A stretch of DNA of 33,960 nucleotides from JAPLDA01 sp043783155 (lineage in GTDB: Bacteria > Bacteroidota > Bacteroidia > AKYH767-A > 2013-40CM-41-45), in contig JAYVZS010000059.1 in assembly GCA_043783155.1 (NCBI GenBank), positions 1-33,960 of the forward strand. Reading direction: 5' to 3'. Of this stretch, positions 1-7,993 are shown one piece after another. The first letter of the stretch is position 1, and each line of letters opens with the position of its first letter. A program made the translations under genes and the position numbers. Under the pieces are notes generated by a model. The model saw only the letters and a list, made by a program, of their open reading frames with translations. It was not told the DNA's origin and did not search any database.

Positions 1-3000
1 ACAACCAACTGCGTTCAGTTGGTGTTTGGTATATATTCCGGATGTAGTATAAGTTGTTCCGTTTGCTGCCCAGGTATAACTATCACAAACATCTGCGGAA
101 CTACTTGAACTACTTGTCTGATTAACCGTGAGGTGAGTATGAATAACACTGTCACAACTCAATGAAGAAATTAGAGTCGCAGTGTAATCACCCGCAGTAG
201 AAGTTGATCCTCCACCCGGTAATGAATAGCTTTGATTGCTGCAGATCACAGGAAAAACATCAAGATTATAAGTTGGATTCAGAGTAAGATGTGTATGTAT
301 GGTACTGTCGCAACCAAGAGAAGATGCCAGGGTCGTGTCATAAATACCGGCTGCAGAGGTTAACCGTCCGCCAGGTAATAAGTAGCTTTGATTATTACAG
401 ATCGCATTAAACACTGTAAGATTATAGGTAGGATTTACTTTTACAATTGCTGAGCCCGTTTTATCAGCTGCAATTGCCGTACAGTTGGCGTCCACTAAAG
501 TTGCAATCGTATAAGTCGAATCTGCAATCGGTGATACACTCACCGTTATAGTTGGCAAAATGCCGCTGAACGATTTTCCATTGCTAAGCGCACCGCTGAT
601 GGTACCAACCCCCGTAACCGTCAAAGTCAATGTTACACTTTGACCTTTACAGATTGTTGTGGATCCGCTGATCACTCCGGTTGGACGTGCGTTCACAGTA
701 ACAGCAGATGTTGTCTGGGAACAATTTGGTACAGTGCTGCTGGTAAATGTGAACGTAGAACTTCCGCTCGTTATGCCTCCTGCAATACCGCCATTTGTCA
801 CAGAAGCAACCGCCGGAGTATTGCTCACCCATGTTCCTCCTGTGGTCGGTGATAATGTTGTTGTTGCTCCCGTGCAAATTGCTGTGGCTCCTGTAATGTT
901 CACCGTTGGACGAGCGCTTACTGTAACCGCGAGACTTGTTGCAATTGGAGTATAGCCCACTGTTAAAACAGGGGCATTTGCCCCTCCTGAAAAACCGAAA
1001 AATGTATAAATAGCTGTTCCGTTTCTGGCCAGACCAAGAGCAATATATCCCGGGGAGACTATCTTACTTTGAATATCAGTATTTGCTATAGAATTAAGAA
1101 TCAGTGTTAAGGTTCCTGTATTATTCCATGTTGTTGAGCTATAATTCGTACCGGATCCTTGAGCACCAATTGTATTATATATCGTCGAACCGGTTGAACT
1201 GACAGGATTAAGGTTTAAAGGTTTAACATCGTTCGTTGCACCGCTTAATGTTGGACTTCCATTATTTACAAGAGCAAGAGTTGATGATGTAATGATAGAA
1301 CCAGCAGGGAGCGAACTCAATGGAAATTTAATAAATCCTCTTCTCTCTACGCCTGCGGTAAATACGCTACATTGCATATCTCCGCTAGTTAATGATCCGC
1401 TATTCGTAACGTACCCGGTATTGTTAGTTGCGTTTAACGGATTAATGCTTATTGTCTGAGCAACACTGCTGTTTCCACAAAGATTATTTGCAACCACAGT
1501 GATATTACCATTCTGTCCGGCATTTCCTGATGTTACAGTTATCGAAACCGTTCCTTGACCTGATGTTATAGACCATCCTGTTGGTACTGCCCAGGTATAA
1601 CTTGTTGCAGTAGCAACCGGCGAAATGCTATATACAAGGCCTGCGGTATTTGGACATGTTGGCGTAGTTCCCGTAATCGCTCCGGGTGGAGCCGGGTAAT
1701 CAACCAGTGATACTGTTACGTCAAATCTTGTAACGCTCTCACAACTAGAAATCGTTTGACTCGCATAATAATGTGTTCCACTTATAAGGACGGTTGACGT
1801 TGCAAGTGATGATCCGCCGCTTGCAGCAGCATACCACAATATACCGGATCCCGTTGCAGTAAGATTGGCTACCGTATTAGTGCTGTGTATACAGAATATC
1901 TGCGGAGTGGTCGCTGTAGGTGCAGAAGGATTAGAGACAATCGTCACAGTTACCTGGAATCTTGCAGAACCCTCACAACCTGAAACAGTTTGAGATGCAT
2001 AATAAGAACTGCCATTGACAAGTGCAGTAGAAGTGCTAAGTGATACACCACCGAAAGAGGCAGCATACCATTTAATATTGCTTCCCGTTGCTATCAGATT
2101 GGTAACAGTTGGATTGCTCGCAACACAAAACGATTGTGTTGCTGAACCTGTCGGTGCTCCCGGAGTCGTAGTCACGGTTGCAGTTACGTCTAACCTTGAA
2201 ATACTTTCACAACCCGATACCGTTTGCGTTGCATAATAATGGATACCATTTACAAGAGTTGTAGAGGATGAAAGTGCTGTTCCGCCACTGGAGGCAGCAT
2301 ACCATTGTACACCTGATCCGGTGGAACTTAAATTAGCAACTGTAGGGCTATTAGCAGAACAGAATGATTGGGGAGAAGGTCCGGTTGGTGCAGACGGCGA
2401 TGTAACCACAGTTGCCGTTACATCAAATCTTGTTAAACTCTCACAACCGGTAGCAGTTTGAGAAGCATAGTAATGAGTTCCATTCACTAAAGCGGTCGAG
2501 GTCGCAAGTGCACTTCCGCCACTTGCAGCAGCGTACCAGAGGATACCGGTTCCGGTTACAGCCAGATTAGCGACTGTAGGATTCGCTCCGGAACAAAATG
2601 TCTGTGATGCTGAACCCGTCGGTGGAGCAGGATTTGAATTAATTGTAACCGTTACATCCAATCTTGCAGACCCTTCACAACCCGAAACAGTTTGTGACGC
2701 GTAGTAATGAGTAGCACCGGTAAGGGCCGTGGAAGAAGAGAGTGCCACGCCGCCAAACGAAGCAGCATACCATTTAATCCCTGTTCCTGTCGCTGAAAGA
2801 TTAGCCACAGTGGGGTTACTCCCGGTACAGAACGATTGGGATGCAGAACCGGTTGGCGCACCAGGAGTAGTAACGATTAATGCAGTCACGTCTAATCTTG
2901 AAGTACTTTCACAACCCGAAACAGTTTGGGATGCAAAATAATGAGTGCCATTGACAAGAACTAGGGAAGATGAAAGCGCTGTTCCGCCACTGGAAGCTGC

Positions 3001-5628
3001 ATACCATAGAACACCCGTTCCGGTAGAAGATAAGTTCGCGACAGTGGGGCTATTTGCCGAGCAGAATGATTGAGAAGCAGGACCTGTAGGGGCTGACGGA
3101 GTCGTAGTCACAATAACAGTTATATCCAATCTTGAAGTACTTTCACAACCGGCAACGGTTTGCGAAGCATAATAATGAGTTCCATTTACTAAGGCGGTTG
3201 AGGTCGCAAGTGCACTTCCGCCACTTGCAGCAGCATACCAGAGGATACCGGTTCCGGTTACAACCAGATTAGCGACTATAGGATTCGCTCCGGAACAAAA
3301 AGTCTGTGATGCTGAACCGGTCGGTGCAGCAGGATTGGAATTAACTGTAACCATTATATCCAATCTTGCAGACCCCTCACAACCTGAAACGGTTTGTGAT
3401 GCGTAATAATGAGTCGCATCTGTAAGAGTCGTGGAAGAAGTTAGTGCCACGCCGCCAAACGAAGCAGCATACCATTTAATCCCTGTTCCCGTCGCTGCAA
3501 GATTAGCCACAGTGGGGTTACTCCCGGTACAGAACGATTGGGATGCAGAGCCGGTTGGCGCACCAGGAGTAGTAACGATTAATGCAGTCACATCTAATCT
3601 TGAAGTGCTTTCGCAACCCGAAACAGTTTGGGATGCAAAATAATGAGTGCCATTGACAAGAGCTAAGGAAGATGAAAGTGCTGTTCCGCCGCTGGAAGCT
3701 GCATACCATAGAACACCCGTTCCGGTAGAAGATAAATTGGCGACTGTTGGGCTATTTCCTGAGCAGAATGATTGAGAGGCAGGACCTGTAGGAGCTGACG
3801 GAGTCGTATTCACAGTTACAGTTACATCCAATCTTGAAGTACTCTCACAACCGGAAACATTTTGTGAAGCAAAATAATGGGTGTTGTTTACAAGAGCTGT
3901 TGAAGTAGTGAGAGCACTTCCTCCGCTGGATGCTGCATACCACAAAACACTAGTTCCTGTTGCAGTTAAGCTGGCGACGGTAGGATTAACAGCAGAACAA
4001 AATGATTGTGATGCCGAACCTGCCGGAGCCAATGGAATAGACGAACCTACAGTTGCTGTCACATCAAATCTCGCAGAACCCTCGCAGCCGGAAATTGTTT
4101 GCGAAGCATAGTAATGCGTACCATTTGTAAGCGCAGTTGACGTTACTAAAGCAGAGCCACCACTGGAAGCTGCATACCATAATATAGTTGATCCGGTTGC
4201 TGTCAGATTCGCAACTGTCGGACTAGTGCTAAAACAAAAAGATTGAGATGCACTTCCTGTTGGTGCACCAGGAATTGCCGTCACCGTTGCAGTTACGTCA
4301 AATCGAGTGGCACTTTCGCAACCGGAAACTGTTTGTGTAGCATAATAATGTGTTCCATTGACAAGAGACGTGGAGGTCACTAAGGAAGATCCACCACTCA
4401 AAGCTGCATACCATAATATGCTTGTTCCTGTTGCTGCCAGACTCGCCACCGTTGGACTTGCACTTGCACAAAAAGACTGTGATGCCGTTCCTGTAGGAGC
4501 TGCAATTGTTGTTACTGTCGCAGTAACATCTAATCGTGAAGTACTCTCACAACCAGAAACGGTTTGTGAAGCAAAGTAATGGGTTCCATTAGTAAGAGCA
4601 GTTGTTGTAACTAAAGAAGATCCGCCACTTGAAGCAGCGTACCACAATATGCTTGATCCGGTTGCACTAAGATTTGCTACCGTTGGACTTGTACTCGCGC
4701 AGAATGTTTGAGATGCTGACCCTGTTGGAGCACCGGGAGTTGAACAACTCACAGGTCTTAGTGCTAATAAAATAGCACCATTCCGATCTAAATTGGAAAG
4801 GGATGCAGAGCCGGTTCCTGTGGAACCCGTAGTTGATTTCAATGCCCAGGCTCCACCAACAGACGCTCCCGTAGTCGCTGATTGTGAACTAGTAAAAACA
4901 TTGTTAATTAAACTCCCGGGCGGATTATTGGCCGCTGCAAAATTTGACCAGGTTTGGGTTAAGCCAGCACCTGCTGACTGCCCTAACATGACAATTGCCG
5001 TATTCGCGGAAACAGTGGTTTTTGCTGACGCAGAAGGGGCTGTAGCGCTATTGGCTGAAACTGTAATCGTTCCATTTGCTACATCAAAAGGAGTAGTCCC
5101 GTCAACACCTGAAAATGCTATGATAGCACCGGCACCGGCATCAGTTCCGGATCCCAGCACAAATATAAATGATGTGGCTGCTACATCAGCTGCCATTGCA
5201 ATCTTATAATAAACTGCTCCAAATCTCAATGTACCACCATTTAGGCTTCTGGCGTCAATCAATGTCCAGATCCCTGTTGCTGTCGGAGGCGTAATTGAAT
5301 TCAAACTATTCCCTTGGGCAAGGTCGACAATCATTAAATCACCTGCTGTAAGTCCTGCAGGTTTAGTGATGGTAAGGGTTGTGTTTGTCGTTGTAGCGGT
5401 TGAAGTTGCCCTGAATGCAATCGCTCCCTGAGATTCAACTGGCGCAAATGATAATGAGCTGGCGATCACTCCCGCAACAATGCAAATACGAAGAAAGTTT
5501 TGCTCAAAAAACCTTGCGGAGTTTCTTTGCCAAAATTTCTGAAATGCTGTAAAAGAAAATCCGGAAACTTCTGAGAAGTTTTCGGGCGTAGCATTTCCAT
5601 TTTTGTTGTTGAGTAGTTTTTGCTTCAT
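1..5628 (-). CDS. Giant modular cell-surface protein (Ig-like repeat adhesin-like), C-terminus beyond window
   Basis: The frame is open from an ATG at 5628 down to base 1, giving 1876 residues without a stop. The N-terminus has about 45 polar/charged residues, then a hydrophobic stretch (ICIVAGVIASSLSF) ending near AQG-like small residues, so it is probably an unusually long signal peptide. Residues about 70-290 form a beta-rich domain (TITKPAGLTAGDLMIV). Residues about 296-1308 are 13 tandem units of about 78 residues resembling the CHU_C-associated Ig-like domain, each with APTG, FC, WYAA and GCE motifs and two Cys. A PKD-like domain (about 1308-1395), a DNRLRE/CBM96-like module (about 1396-1557, RRGFIKFPLSSLPAG), Ig-like domains (about 1560-1735) and Cys-containing repeats (CNNQSYLLPGG, CSNQSYSLPGG, TYTTSGIYTK) follow. 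Such proteins in Bacteroidota are usually exported by T9SS and act in adhesion or polymer binding, but the C-terminal sorting signal is not visible here. Function is inferred from architecture only. Confidence 0.92.
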   Translation of the reverse strand, partial: MKQKLLNNKNGNATPENFSEVSGFSFTAFQKFWQRNSARFFEQNFLRICIVAGVIASSLSFAPVESQGAIAFRATSTATTTNTTLTITKPAGLTAGDLMIVDLAQGNSLNSITPPTATGIWTLIDARSLNGGTLRFGAVYYKIAMAADVAATSFIFVLGSGTDAGAGAIIAFSGVDGTTPFDVANGTITVSANSATAPSASAKTTVSANTAIVMLGQSAGAGLTQTWSNFAAANNPPGSLINNVFTSSQSATTGASVGGAWALKSTTGSTGTGSASLSNLDRNGAILLALRPVSCSTPGAPTGSASQTFCASTSPTVANLSATGSSILWYAASSGGSSLVTTTALTNGTHYFASQTVSGCESTSRLDVTATVTTIAAPTGTASQSFCASASPTVASLAATGTSILWYAALSGGSSLVTSTSLVNGTHYYATQTVSGCESATRFDVTATVTAIPGAPTGSASQSFCFSTSPTVANLTATGSTILWYAASSGGSALVTSTALTNGTHYYASQTISGCEGSARFDVTATVGSSIPLAPAGSASQSFCSAVNPTVASLTATGTSVLWYAASSGGSALTTSTALVNNTHYFASQNVSGCESTSRLDVTVTVNTTPSAPTGPASQSFCSGNSPTVANLSSTGTGVLWYAASSGGTALSSSLALVNGTHYFASQTVSGCESTSRLDVTALIVTTPGAPTGSASQSFCTGSNPTVANLAATGTGIKWYAASFGGVALTSSTTLTDATHYYASQTVSGCEGSARLDIMVTVNSNPAAPTGSASQTFCSGANPIVANLVVTGTGILWYAAASGGSALATSTALVNGTHYYASQTVAGCESTSRLDITVIVTTTPSAPTGPASQSFCSANSPTVANLSSTGTGVLWYAASSGGTALSSSLVLVNGTHYFASQTVSGCESTSRLDVTALIVTTPGAPTGSASQSFCTGSNPTVANLSATGTGIKWYAASFGGVALSSSTALTGATHYYASQTVSGCEGSARLDVTVTINSNPAPPTGSASQTFCSGANPTVANLAVTGTGILWYAAASGGSALATSTALVNGTHYYASQTATGCESLTRFDVTATVVTSPSAPTGPSPQSFCSANSPTVANLSSTGSGVQWYAASSGGTALSSSTTLVNGIHYYATQTVSGCESISRLDVTATVTTTPGAPTGSATQSFCVASNPTVTNLIATGSNIKWYAASFGGVSLSTSTALVNGSSYYASQTVSGCEGSARFQVTVTIVSNPSAPTATTPQIFCIHSTNTVANLTATGSGILWYAAASGGSSLATSTVLISGTHYYASQTISSCESVTRFDVTVSLVDYPAPPGAITGTTPTCPNTAGLVYSISPVATATSYTWAVPTGWSITSGQGTVSITVTSGNAGQNGNITVVANNLCGNSSVAQTISINPLNATNNTGYVTNSGSLTSGDMQCSVFTAGVERRGFIKFPLSSLPAGSIITSSTLALVNNGSPTLSGATNDVKPLNLNPVSSTGSTIYNTIGAQGSGTNYSSTTWNNTGTLTLILNSIANTDIQSKIVSPGYIALGLARNGTAIYTFFGFSGGANAPVLTVGYTPIATSLAVTVSARPTVNITGATAICTGATTTLSPTTGGTWVSNTPAVASVTNGGIAGGITSGSSTFTFTSSTVPNCSQTTSAVTVNARPTGVISGSTTICKGQSVTLTLTVTGVGTISGALSNGKSFSGILPTITVSVSPIADSTYTIATLVDANCTAIAADKTGSAIVKVNPTYNLTVFNAICNNQSYLLPGGRLTSAAGIYDTTLASSLGCDSTIHTHLTLNPTYNLDVFPVICSNQSYSLPGGGSTSTAGDYTATLISSLSCDSVIHTHLTVNQTSSSSSSADVCDSYTWAANGTTYTTSGIYTKHQLNAVGC
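1705..4740 (-). repeat. 13 tandem ~234-bp units encoding Ig-like domains
   Basis: The codons for the GCE motif recur near 1738, 1972, 2206, 2440, 2674, 2908, 3142, 3376, 3610, 3844, 4080, 4314 and 4545. The spacing is 234 bp for most units and 231-237 bp near the N-terminal side. Each unit encodes one Ig-like domain of about 78 residues. All length changes are multiples of three, so the reading frame is kept throughout. Confidence 0.93.
2450..3852 (-). repeat. Direct duplication of a 702-bp, three-unit block
   Basis: Bases about 2450-3150 and about 3152-3852 match at an offset of exactly 702 bp, roughly 95% identical by eye over the stretches compared. Each block holds three different Ig-like units (A, B and C types). 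A third, more diverged A-B-C block lies at about 1740-2440. Neighbouring units within a block are less alike than units 702 bp apart, so duplication occurred by three-unit blocks. Confidence 0.85.
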
Positions 5629-6090
5629 TCGTAATTTATGTGCCTGTAAACTATAATATTATGAATTTAGAGGCGATCTAAAAATACCTCAAAAACATGT
5701 TTTGTTTTAAATATTTTATGTGTTGTTAAACAATTTTTACGTGAACATCTTAAAAAGCATGGCTAATGGATGGTCCGCGCGACAAATATCTACCAGGAAA
5801 GTGCTGCGTGTTGGTCAACTGGATACGGATGTTACAAAAATTTATAGTATCAAAACAAGCCATTTGATATTATTAATGCTGCTTATTATTATCAAATTAT
5901 TGTCTTTCTTGTATAATTGAACAAAAAATTTCAATAATTTCAGATAAAATCTCAAAGCCCAAAAAAATAAATTACAAAGAAATTAAGGGTTAAAAATAGG
6001 GCCGGACGAAAAAGGAGCTGGTTCAAAAGTGGATTGAAATAAGAAGTTCTGCCTCAAATATTTTTTTTAAACTCCGATCGGTTTTTTTTG

Positions 6091-6098
6091 TATGTTTG
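6091..6098 (+). promoter_or_regulatory. Predicted -7 box (TATGTTTG) of the rimP-nusA-infB operon
   Basis: Exact match to the Bacteroidota -7 consensus TAnnTTTG, 62 bases before the rimP start. No clear -33 TTG was seen at the usual distance. It predicts a leader of about 55 bases that contains the hairpin at 6126-6145. Confidence 0.6.
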
Positions 6099-6125
6099 TA
6101 TCCGAAATAGAAAACTGGAGATAGG

Positions 6126-6149
6126 AAGGGGACAACAGTCCCCTTTTTT
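6126..6149 (+). terminator. Terminator-like leader hairpin (candidate attenuator) before rimP
   Basis: AAGGGGAC (6126-6133), loop AACA and GTCCCCTT (6138-6145) form a perfect 8-bp stem, followed by an uninterrupted T run to 6149. It lies between the predicted promoter and the rimP ATG at 6161, so it is in the leader of the operon it precedes rather than at a gene end. Attenuation is inferred. Confidence 0.6.
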
Positions 6150-6160
6150 ATTGAATAAAA

Positions 6161-6634
6161 ATGTTGAAAGAACAGATCCGAAAATTAGTTGAAGAGAGAG
6201 TTGCCGGAACTGATTGTTTCCTGGTGGATGTAAAAGTATCACCATCAAAAATCATGGTATTCATTGACAAACCAACCGGATTAAAAATCGAGGATTGCGT
6301 GGAGGTAAATCGTTTTCTTCAAATGCAGTTGGAAGAAAGCAATGCATTGGAACATCATGAACTTGAAGTTTCTTCTCCCGGCATGGATGAACCGTTGAAA
6401 GTTTTTCAGCAGTATCAAAAACGAATTGGCAGAGAGATAAGTGTCATTACGTTTGACGGATTAAAACATGTCGGTAAGTTAGAATCCGCCTCTTCTGAAG
6501 GAATTATATTAAAGGAGACACTGGTCAAAAAAGAAAGTGGAAAGAAAATAAAAACTGTTCAGTCAATTCAGCTCCCCTTTACAGAAATAAAAGAAACAAA
6601 AGTGGTATTATCATTCGATAAAATTGTAAAATAA
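6161..6634 (+). CDS. rimP: Ribosome maturation factor RimP
   Basis: This 157-residue protein matches RimP, a cytoplasmic factor needed for maturation of the 30S ribosomal subunit. The N-terminal alpha/beta domain carries the family pattern around LVDVKVSPSKIMVFIDKP and IEDCVEVNRFLQ, followed by the ELEVSSPGMDEPL signature (about residues 67-79). The C-terminal part is the SH3-like domain with many Lys residues. Length is normal for the family. It is the first gene of rimP-nusA-infB, 25 bases before nusA, and its leader has a hairpin that may control the whole operon. Confidence 0.96.
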   Translation: MLKEQIRKLVEERVAGTDCFLVDVKVSPSKIMVFIDKPTGLKIEDCVEVNRFLQMQLEESNALEHHELEVSSPGMDEPLKVFQQYQKRIGREISVITFDGLKHVGKLESASSEGIILKETLVKKESGKKIKTVQSIQLPFTEIKETKVVLSFDKIVK

Positions 6635-6659
6635 TAAACATCAAAATTCTAAACAACCA

Positions 6660-7895
6660 ATGGAACACACAGAATTAGTAGACGCGTTCTCAGAATTTAA
6701 AGAACTCAAAAACATTGACCGCGCAAGTATGATGAGCATACTTGAAGATGTATTTAAAAACATGCTTCGAAAAAAATACGGCAGCGCCGACAATTTTGAC
6801 ATCGTTATCAATACTGATAAAGGCGACCTCGAAGCATTCCGTAACCGTCTCATCGTTGAAGACAGTGCTGTTGAAGATCCCACTACACAAATTGCATACT
6901 CTGAAGCCGTCAAAATCGAACCTGATTTCGAGGTTGGCGAAGAAGTTTCTGAAGGTGTTAAGTTCAGCGATTTCGGCAGAAGAGCTGTACTTGCTGCCCG
7001 TCAGAACCTGATGGCGCGTGTTCAGGAATTAGAGAAAGAAGGTATCTTCAAAAAATATAAAGACCGTGTTGGTGAAATTATTACCGGCGAAGTTTACCAG
7101 ACCTGGAAAAAAGAAACACTCATCATGGACGATGACAGCAATGAGCTGATTCTTCCGAAAAACGAGCAAATACCATCTGACTTTTTCAAAAAAGGAGACA
7201 GTGTGCGCGCAGTTGTACTTCGAGTTGAAATGCTGAACGGCAATCCGAAAATTATTCTTTCACGTACCGCCCCTCTTTTCCTTGAACGTATGTTTGAATT
7301 AGAAGTTCCCGAAGTTTTTGACGGACTTATCACCATTAAAAAAATTGTTCGCGAACCCGGTGAGCGTGCTAAAGTTGCCGTAGAAAGTTACGACGACAGA
7401 ATTGATCCGGTCGGAGCTTGTGTAGGAATGAAAGGTTCACGCATTCATGGTATCGTGCGCGAATTACGCAATGAGAATATCGATGTGATCAATTTCACCA
7501 ACAACACTCCGCTCTTTATTTCAAGGGCTCTTGCTCCGGCAAAAATCACGTCTATTAAATTAGATGATGAGAAAAAACGGGCATCTGTGTTTCTGAAACC
7601 AGACCAGGTTTCGCTTGCAATCGGTAAAGGGGGTCACAATATCAAACTTGCAGGAAAACTCACCGGATATGAAATCGATGTGTATCGTGATACGGATGAA
7701 GAGGGCGAAGATGTTGACCTCGATGAATTCTCAGACGAAATTGAACCGTGGATCATTGATGAATTGAAGTCCATCGGCTGCGATACTGCAAAGAGTGTTC
7801 TCGATTTACCGATTGAAGATCTTGTAAAACGTACAGATCTGGAAGAAGAAACTATTAAAGAGGTGATCCGGATTCTGAAATCAGAATTTGAATAA
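6660..7895 (+). CDS. nusA: Transcription termination/antitermination protein NusA
   Basis: NusA binds RNA polymerase and nascent RNA and modulates pausing, termination and antitermination. The 411-residue protein has the N-terminal polymerase-binding domain (about 1-125), an S1 domain (about 136-200), KH1 (about 230-290, with VGMKGSRI) and KH2 (about 300-345, with IGKGGHNIKLA). A short acidic segment (DEEGEDVDLDEF) and a single helical C-terminal module (about 362-411) follow. It lacks the two long acidic repeats of enterobacterial NusA, which is usual outside proteobacteria. It sits between rimP and infB, the conserved order. Confidence 0.97.
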   Translation: MEHTELVDAFSEFKELKNIDRASMMSILEDVFKNMLRKKYGSADNFDIVINTDKGDLEAFRNRLIVEDSAVEDPTTQIAYSEAVKIEPDFEVGEEVSEGVKFSDFGRRAVLAARQNLMARVQELEKEGIFKKYKDRVGEIITGEVYQTWKKETLIMDDDSNELILPKNEQIPSDFFKKGDSVRAVVLRVEMLNGNPKIILSRTAPLFLERMFELEVPEVFDGLITIKKIVREPGERAKVAVESYDDRIDPVGACVGMKGSRIHGIVRELRNENIDVINFTNNTPLFISRALAPAKITSIKLDDEKKRASVFLKPDQVSLAIGKGGHNIKLAGKLTGYEIDVYRDTDEEGEDVDLDEFSDEIEPWIIDELKSIGCDTAKSVLDLPIEDLVKRTDLEEETIKEVIRILKSEFE

Positions 7896-7993
7896 TCGCC
7901 TGTGTTGATTGAAGAAAAAAAAATGTAGGAAGTAATTATTCTTACATTGCAAAAGGTTTTATGCAGGTAAAAAATTGGTCTCGTAAATAATAT

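Larger units (their letters stand above)
5629..6160. other. 532-bp divergent intergenic region
   Basis: This AT-rich region separates the giant surface gene (minus) from rimP (plus). The rimP side carries a TATGTTTG promoter box and a terminator-like hairpin, listed separately. No TAnnTTTG box was found on the minus strand in front of the surface gene. A 66-codon frame at 5720-5920 lacks recognisable homology and is not called. Confidence 0.7.

Noticed and set aside
1705..4740. Possible CRISPR-like or satellite array, given regular repeats
   Set aside because: The 234-bp repeat is fully coding on the minus strand with one unbroken frame, and no short direct repeat with unique spacers is present.
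4793..5209. 138-codon plus-strand frame, and similar plus-strand frames at 659-955, 2015-2236 and 3431-3643
   Set aside because: They are antisense to the giant surface gene, and their repeated sequence mirrors its repeats. The low-complexity Val/Ala/Pro composition is that of a shadow frame.
5720..5920. 66-codon frame with a hydrophobic C-terminus
   Set aside because: No recognised promoter or family pattern. It lies in AT-rich intergenic DNA, where such frames arise by chance.
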